A stretch of 64,000 nucleotides of DNA from the NCBI GenBank assembly GCA_020466095.1, contig CM035807.1, positions 21,560,985-21,624,984 of the forward strand. The letters are read 5' to 3'. The notes beneath the pieces are model-generated. The model had not been told where the DNA came from and searched no databases. It saw only the letters and a program-made list of their open reading frames with translations. Source of the DNA: Chlorops oryzae (taxonomy: Eukaryota; Arthropoda; Insecta; Diptera; Chloropidae). Within the stretch, counting starts at the first letter, position 1; each line of letters opens with the position of its first letter. Below, one piece after another: positions 57,419 to 64,000 of the stretch. Both the position numbers and the translations under genes were made by a program.

Positions 57419-57426
57419 GAATTGGC

Positions 57427-57669
57427 CAGGGCTCGGATTTTGTTGACTTTTACAAATTCAAAGCATACTTTATGGTGCAAAAATTTTTCTTACCAACATT
57501 TTGCGAATAATTTTAGCAAAGTTGAACTTCAAACCGCTTTTCTAACTTAAAAAAAATTCATATTGAAGTTAAAAACCGATTTGAATCTTAGCTTTATGTG
57601 AGTTGGACAAAATTTTTACTCCATGAAGTATGCTTTTAATTTCTAAAAGTCAACAAAATCCGAGCCCTG
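57427..57669. mobile_element. 243-bp hAT-like MITE with long inverted ends
   Basis: The ends CAGGGCTCGGATTTTGTTGA continue into about 60-bp inverted repeats with a few mismatches. The 8-bp flanks GAATTGGC (57419-57426) and GAAATGGC (57670-57677) agree at 7 of 8 positions, a hAT-type target duplication. Confidence 0.88.
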
Positions 57670-57677
57670 GAAATGGC

Positions 57678-58481
57678 CATCGGCCATTTTAAAATCGTTA
57701 TTAAAGAAATAGAAAATTTTTCTATAGCTTGAAATTTGAGAGATGTATCTAAAAGTGATTGGTTTTCTGCTTTTTGAGACGTTTCCACTAACAGTGACGA
57801 CAAAAATAATTCGAATGTAGCATAAAAAACCGTTGTTTACAAAAGCGCAGAATTGAAATTCACATTCGATCTATGGTTTCTCCGTCATAATAATTAAGTA
57901 TGGGCCATAGAATAATGTTCTGCTAGTGGAATAGGGGGTTAAAAAATCGATCCACGTTCTTATTCATAGCTATAGCGGTTTCGATCAACAAATCAGCTAT
58001 ATTTTAATACTTTTGAAAACATTCGTAGATTTATTCAATTATTTGAAATTTTAATAAAAGAAACCAAAGGAGTCCGCTCGGCACTCTTAAAAACTCCTTT
58101 TCCAGACCGCAAACGCTTCCACAGCCGTTCCGTTAGGAGCTATAAATGAGCGTTTTTCGGGAGAAAAGAGCACGGAGCCTTAAATGGCAAATTTATAGAT
58201 ACATTTCGGCATCTTAAAATTTATATTTCAGGGTTCCTAGGATGCTCCTTAAGAGTCTGTTTGGACTCTCTTTCATATATTGATTTAAAAAACACTTTGT
58301 TTAGTCTCCTTAAATGCTCCTAAGCGGTGCGTTTTGAGCCCTTTGAAAAAGCACTACTTCCAAGAGTTCCGTTAGGGCTCCTTTTACACTCCTATTCAGA
58401 GTACTCCGAGAACACTTCGTCAGTGTGCTTTAGAAGGAGTCCGTTTACACTCATTTTCGGAGCGCTCTGAACATGGTTGGC
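57678..58481. other. unclassified repeat-like spacer
   Basis: From 58070 to 58470 short phrases such as GGAGTCCG, TTCCGTTAGG, GCTCCTTTTACACTC and GAGCACGGAGC recur in both orientations, suggesting a decayed inverted-repeat element. No gene is seen. Confidence 0.35.
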
Positions 58482-58689
58482 TGGGTAAATCAACAGAAAA
58501 AAATTAAATGCGACGCCTAAAAGTATGCATCTGAATAATTAAAAATTAATCTATTAAGTTTTAAGCCTTTACAAACGAAGCTTCATTGTGGCTTTATGGA
58601 GGTTCGCACAACACCCAAAAGCCTCGCTCAAAATGTGTTTAAAAGGATATGCCTACAAAGATCAAGGGATTTCTCTTTCTGTTGCTGTA
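58482..58689. mobile_element. M1 hAT-like copy, right end shortened
   Basis: It contains CCTAAAAGTATGCATCTGAA, AAACGAAGCTTCATTGTGGC and GGAGGTTCGCACAACACCCA, and ends TTCTGTTGCTGTA. It preserves the uninterrupted site that is split by the TTAA element at 48631-49373. Confidence 0.75.
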
Positions 58690-58799
58690 TGCATGACACA
58701 CAGCTAAAGGCATACCAAAACATTAGTACACCTAATTATATTTTTTAACTTTAGATACTCTTCAGAATACTATAAGGACAAAGCATTTTGGAGATATTC

Positions 58800-58985
58800 A
58801 AGACCATAAGAAATATGCCGAAATATATGTACGTCTTTTTCGTCTTTGATTTAAGGGCTTTAAAAAAAGGTAGAATTCCAATTTTCGTTGAAATATCTGG
58901 AAAAATTCAGATTTAAGATTTTTTTTTTAGCAGACCCCAGCGCTGGAGGTACCCTTGAAAATGGTACGGTCTGGTGAAAGTCGGC
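58800..58985 (+). repeat. R1 internal fragment
   Basis: Diverged copy of the R1 body: GCAGACCCCAGCGCTGGAGG and TACCCTTGAAAATGGTACGG match the duplicated body phrase at 54492 and 54773. Confidence 0.55.
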
Positions 58986-59956
58986 GACTAGCTTTAAATC
59001 GCTGTATTTTCATATACCCTAGTACGATTTTCTTAAAATTTGTACACAATGCTCGTGAAGTGTTGTAGATTCAGAAAAAAAAATAGAAAAAAGTTGTGAA
59101 AATGTTTCTTTTAAAACCACACCGTCCACTTAAATCAAATGAAGTGGCTGCCACTCAATGTATCTATCCACGCGAAAGCGGAATGTTCAGCGCTAGTAAT
59201 GGAAAAAATATCTATAGATTCCTCAGAAACCTATTTAATTAAATGTAGCTTACCTATACTAAATAAGTTCCAACTTTCTTGTGCAGTTTTCATGCGAAAT
59301 CTCGTTCGCGAGATCCTGAATAATGTACACAATTAATTGACATCGCTACCGCTGCTCCTGCCTTGCAATATTTAACCGCGTACGCACTGTGGCATCTCGT
59401 GCTGCTGGGGTTTAATTGAATTATCTTGCGTTGATATTCTATTCTTTTTACTAATTGAATGTGGGAAAAAAATTACTCTCCACTAATGCATTTACCTCAA
59501 TTTTCTTTGAACCCGAGAATGCCAACAAAATCAGAGAAAGCAAAAAAAAAAAAAAAAATTCTAGGAAAAAAGAAAAAGATAAATGATGAAATTTGTTTGC
59601 ATGTTGCGTAATTAATTTACGATAAAAAATTGATTTTAAAAAAATGCACCAAGAGAAATGAAATGTGAACGCAGCGACTGCGAATAAACGGAGAAAAAAT
59701 TCATAAAATGCAATGTTTATAAAATGAAATTGAATTGAATTGAGTTGAATTGAATTGGCGCAAGGACCTGCATCAATCAATTCGATGCGATTGGATGCGA
59801 AGCGATGCGATTCGTTTGGGATCGTCAGAAAGTCTATGTGATTTTATTGTAATTGATATACGAGGAGTAAGACTGTCGCTGCGTAAAGCCGTAGACCGGA
59901 AGTGCAAACAAACGTGATGGGCCTTTTTTTCTGCTCCTTTCAACCTCATTGCTTCT
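58986..59956. other. no supported gene
   Basis: AT-rich, with GAATTGAATTGA repeats at 59729-59757 and GCGATTGGATGCGAAGCGAT repeats near 59783-59812. Only chance frames are present. Confidence 0.45.
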
Positions 59957-60678
59957 TCGTTTTTATACCCGACACACTCTGTTTTGAGAGTATATTGCAT
60001 TTGTGCGTACGTGTGTAGCACCGCAATACCAATGAAGATAGACCATACAATGTATCATCAGCGTCACCAGGAGATTCAATTGAAGAATGTCCGTCCTTCC
60101 TTCTGTCTGTCTTTTTGGCTGTCTGTCTATCTGTTTGTCTGTCTGTATAGAGTGTTCTTCTGGAAGGCTTTGAACTATCTTGACGAAATGGGGTATGTGC
60201 ATCTGTGGGGACGTAAGCACGAATTCGAGAATAGACCAGACCGAATCGGAATTTTATGAGATATTTTAATAAAAGAAGTTTCAAAATATTGAAAAGGGCA
60301 TTATATTTAATTTGGAAATGTTTGAAAAGTGGGCGTGGCTGAAAGATGTTTCTCTAAAATGCCATAAAAATCCTTGAAATTGCTATAGGACTTGAACTAA
60401 AGTCGGCATATAGACTTCTTTTATATTCGTAGACGTCCTATACAAAAGTTGACTTTGTCGCGGTTGATCTTAAAGGTTACCTTTAGTTCTGGGGTCTGTC
60501 AGAAAAATTCCAAGAACTACACCAAAAGTAGAGTATTTGGAAGTAATTGATTGGAGTTTGGAATTGCAGCTTAAATTAGCCAAAAATGTGGAGAAGTGGG
60601 TGTGGTCAAAGGACGGTTTTCATAGAGCTATTGAAAAGAATTGTAGACATGAGACTACTTTATAGAGAGAGAGAGGAG

Positions 60679-60750
<72 letters not shown>

Positions 60751-60760
60751 GAGAGCAAGA

Positions 60761-60795
<35 letters not shown>

Positions 60796-60883
60796 GAGAG
60801 AGCGAGAGAGGAGAGAGAGAGACGAGAGAGCAGAGAGAGAGCGAGAGAGAGAGCGAGAGAGAGAGAGAGCGGAGAGAGAGGAG

Positions 60884-60942
<59 letters not shown>

Positions 60943-60983
60943 GAGAGAGAGATGAGAGAGAGCGAGAAGAGAGAGCGAGAGAG

Positions 60984-61025
<42 letters not shown>

Positions 61026-61131
61026 GAGAGAGAGAGAGAGAGCGAGAGAGAGAGAGAGAGAGAGGGAGAGGAGAGAAGAGAGAGAGGAGAGAGAGAGAGA
61101 GCGAGAGAGAGAGGAGGAGAAGAGAGAGAGC

Positions 61132-61221
<90 letters not shown>

Positions 61222-61797
61222 AGAGAAAGAGAGAGAGAGAAGAGTAAGAGTAAATTGCTTAATGCGGTGCACAAGATATAGCCAAATGGAACCTTCGGCA
61301 TAACCCACAGTGTATCAATTTTGCCTCATCAGTGGGCATGCACCGATTCAGCGAACATGGGTCGAAATCTGGCGCTATCCTAGCCTCATTGATACTACAG
61401 CCCCCACGATACTCCTCGAGGGGCCCCACCCACAAGACTCGCCACAATTCTAAAACATATTATGTGGCACCTCGGTCCCCGTGGTAGTTTTTGCGTCTAG
61501 ATAAAAGTGTGAATACAACTACAACTAGTATAGCTGCACCACTACCAAAAACACTAATTGCAGGTCGTATGATCCACCCTGCGTACATTCCCCAAAAGAT
61601 TCATGCACTTCTCATTTCACCCCATAACCTAATCATGTATTGGTGGAAATTTGGCTAGGGTCCGCGGGTTTGCCAAGCCCGTAAATCATAAATGATTCCC
61701 CTTGCGGGAGACTTTTTTATGGTCGTGGGACCTGATTCGAACGTGTGTCGGGTATTGCATTGTCAGGTTCGCCTGACTATAACACCCTTACATGTTT
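59957..61797 (-). repeat. R1 dispersed repeat, copy 3, with insertions
   Basis: In reverse orientation the head lies at 61797 (TGTAAGGGTGTTATAGTCAG) and the tail at 59957 (TATACCCGACACACTCTG). The CTGTCTGT block is at 60094-60148. The middle carries a 590-bp GA tract and about 480 bp of unrelated sequence (61258-61740) with no recognised origin. Confidence 0.75.
60662..61250. repeat. 590-bp (GA)n microsatellite
   Basis: Almost only AG dinucleotides, with scattered GG, GC and AAG interruptions. Frames of 213-231 codons on both strands (Arg/Glu or Ser/Leu dipeptides) are artefacts. (GA)n is the GAGA-factor site type in flies; function here is unknown. Confidence 0.97.
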
Positions 61798-64000
61798 TTA
61801 AATGAATTTTTTACGAAGTTTTTGTTGTTGCTTTTTTGTGATTTAAAACAATGCATCAAGTGCATTTGCAAGCTATCAAATACAAGCATTTAATAATAAC
61901 CGTATTGTAATTTAAAGGCAGAATGCTGGGATGCTAAGGATACTGAGGCTGAGGATGGGAGGGAGTCGTCGGAAGTGGAATGGAATTTTCATCTTTTTGT
62001 GCGCCCTTAGACTATAAAATCGCAGTTGAGTGTATTGTTTAACGATATCTACATAGCAAACTCCACTCCACTTCATCGCATTGCCACTGCTACTTTATTT
62101 CCATCTCTCTGCTCCCGGTGCCCTCCTCCGCCTTCGTATCCATCTCCATCTCCGTCCATGCCGCCCACGCCTCCCTCGCCTCCCACGCCTCCCACGCTTG
62201 CTGTCAACGACAACTGGATCCAGCGCATGTAATGGCATCAGCAATTGTAGTCGCAGTAGCAATAGCTATAGCATTGGTTCAACTTCTCCAGTGTGAGCAA
62301 TATCAGCGGCAGCAACAACAAGAACAATAACAACACATAGACATTTTACATTTTGTTTCAACGACAACATTTCCGATTTTTCAGTTAACATGAGTTTCCT
62401 CTCGCCCGTTGAAATTCGTTTCGTTTAGCACTTTGGGTAAATGAAGAAACGAACGAACGACGGAACGACTGAACGACTGAATGAATGAATGAATGAATAC
62501 GTGGGAAATTCAAGTACGGCGACTACAAACGATACATCCGTAAATGCGCAACATCGGCAGCGCCGAAGAATGCGTTTTCGCCGATTGCACCCCGAGATCT
62601 ATTGTAGGCCTACAAAAATCATCATTTTATTCCATACGCTATTATTGCATGGCATGCAAAGTATATTTTTAGGCTCAGCGCAGCGCAGCGCAGCAAAACT
62701 TTTCATGCCTATTAAAGTTTCTATGAACACAAAAAATGTTTTTTTTCTTTCTATTATTATTACTATTTTTTTTTTTTTGCACTTTGTTCTTCGTGTTCGT
62801 TCTGCCTGCGACTGTTTCCATCAATGTGGTGGCTCTGTGTTGCTCTAGCTTCCAACATTTCCGGCTCCGGCTCTGGCGCTGACTCTGGCTCCGGCTCCGG
62901 CTCCTGCTCCGGCTCGTTTTCTGTCGCTGTGGTTCTGGTTTTGGCTCCTGCTGTAGTAAAGCCTCTGCTTGCAATACGATTGTGGACTTCAACAACAAAA
63001 GAACACTATAAGGAAAAATGAAGAAGAAGAAGAAAAAAATATTAAATGATAACATTTTTATGCTCTTTTCTTGTTCTTCCCCACGCACGCTTCTGTGCTC
63101 CTTTAAGATTGAAAATTCCAATTTGATATTCTTGAATGTGCTTTTGAGAGGTTCGGGGTTTTTTTTTCAATTTTTTGTTTTATTTTTTTTTGAAATATTT
63201 TTTTTTTTTTTTTTTTGAATTGTATTATGAATTGTACTTGGGAAAGTTTTGCTCAAACATAGTTTATTCATACTATCTGGTATCAATCCACGTTCACACA
63301 CCCACACATTCGCACGTGCGTCTTGGTACATCCGAGTCCTTTTCATAGTGATGAGTGAGAGATGGCGGCGACAGCGACGGCTCTGCTTCGTTGGTCTCTT
63401 GAGTCTCTGGCGTTTCGATTTTAGGCTTCTGCTGCTGTTCATGCTGCTGCCTGCCGCCGCCGCCGCCGCTGCCTGCCATCGTCTCCTTGCGCATTTGTTG
63501 TCGTCAACATCGACAGTATTGTCGAAGGCTTAATGATGTTGCCTGAAGTCATTTTCTTTTGTGATTACAAATTTGTCTTCTGATTTAATGCAATTTTTTT
63601 CGTCATTTTTCCCGACCCCCGCCCTATCGCCCCTTTTGGAATAAAAAAATCACATCTTGCTTATTGATTGTTACGGAGAGATACCAATTATTTGTTTTCC
63701 CGTTTATTTATTTTATTATTTTCTTCTGATGCATACTTAAAGAGGTTCGAAGAATATTTTCTTCTTCTTGTTGCAAGCGACCTTTTTATGGTTGTTCAGT
63801 TTTGGAGTCGTCAGCCAAATGTTTTCTTGGTCCAATAAAAATTGAATATTTTTTTTTTTTGAATTACCTTCAAATGTAGGTACCTATGTATTTTTTTAGG
63901 GCTTTAATGCCGCTTGAAACTTCCTAGCTTTCAAAATCAACTCCATCGATCGACTGGCTTGAAGAGAAGCGTTTTGATGGCTTGTATTGGATTTTGACAG
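61798..64000. other. no supported gene; low complexity
   Basis: CCTCCCACG repeats (62160-62205), GAATGAATGAAC repeats (62448-62498), GGCTCCGGCTCT repeats (62860-62930) and GCCGCCGCC/GCTGCT runs (63426-63475), with T-runs. These could belong to untranslated leader or introns of a gene extending past the window. Confidence 0.45.

Noticed and set aside
60586..61308. Three reading frames of 213-231 codons (Arg-Glu and Ser-Leu dipeptides)
   Set aside because: They are translations of the (GA)n tract on both strands; no start context or domain.
62824..63021. Gly-Ser repeat frame (and its antisense Arg-Ser frame)
   Set aside because: Produced by GGCTCCGGCTCT simple repeats; no start context or conserved part.
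1..64000. CRISPR arrays, rRNA genes, bacterial-type operons
   Set aside because: None seen; the tandem arrays are satellites without spacers and the sequence is a eukaryotic (fly) genome.

Overview
The window looks like nuclear DNA of a brachyceran fly. It is AT-rich, has spliced genes with small GT-AG introns, and its proteins resemble Drosophila sequences recalled from memory (Ada2b, DNA polymerase iota). It is full of mariner, hAT-like and LINE debris and has one 100-N assembly gap. The host is more repeat-rich than Drosophila melanogaster; a tephritid-like fly is possible but I cannot prove it.

Layout. 1-9 kb is repeat-dominated: a dispersed family (R1), a 1,271-bp mariner with perfect ends, a hAT-like miniature element with an 8-bp target duplication, a possible tRNA-derived SINE, a LINE tail and a possible tiny secreted-peptide exon. 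9.1-16.5 kb is a satellite block: a 155-bp tandem array broken by the gap, a decayed Jockey-type LINE, then an array of about 495-bp units and AT-rich DNA. A decayed Tigger/pogo-like element lies at 17.9-18.7 kb.

19.8-43.7 kb is the gene-rich core: an intronless two-pore K+ channel (+) with unusual filters; a C2orf69-family alpha/beta-hydrolase-like gene (+) whose frame continues past two TGA codons; a short membrane-anchored glucosidase II beta-like protein (-); DNA polymerase iota (+) with a frame break; the SAGA adaptor Ada2b (-), modelled in four exons with consistent phases; a WDR37 homologue (+) with an apparent 1-nt deletion; and a short Vti1b-like SNARE (-). Convergent and divergent pairs alternate, and DRE-like TATCGATA motifs lie upstream of several of them.

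44-64 kb has no gene I can support. It holds foldback elements, hAT-like and TTAA-flanked miniature elements (one nested in another), two more R1 copies (one with a 590-bp GA tract), and a low-complexity region that could be 5' exons and introns of a large gene continuing to the right.

The genes do not form one pathway. They are mainly separate housekeeping loci (translesion repair, SAGA chromatin modification, ER quality control, vesicle fusion, mitochondrial function) embedded in mobile DNA.
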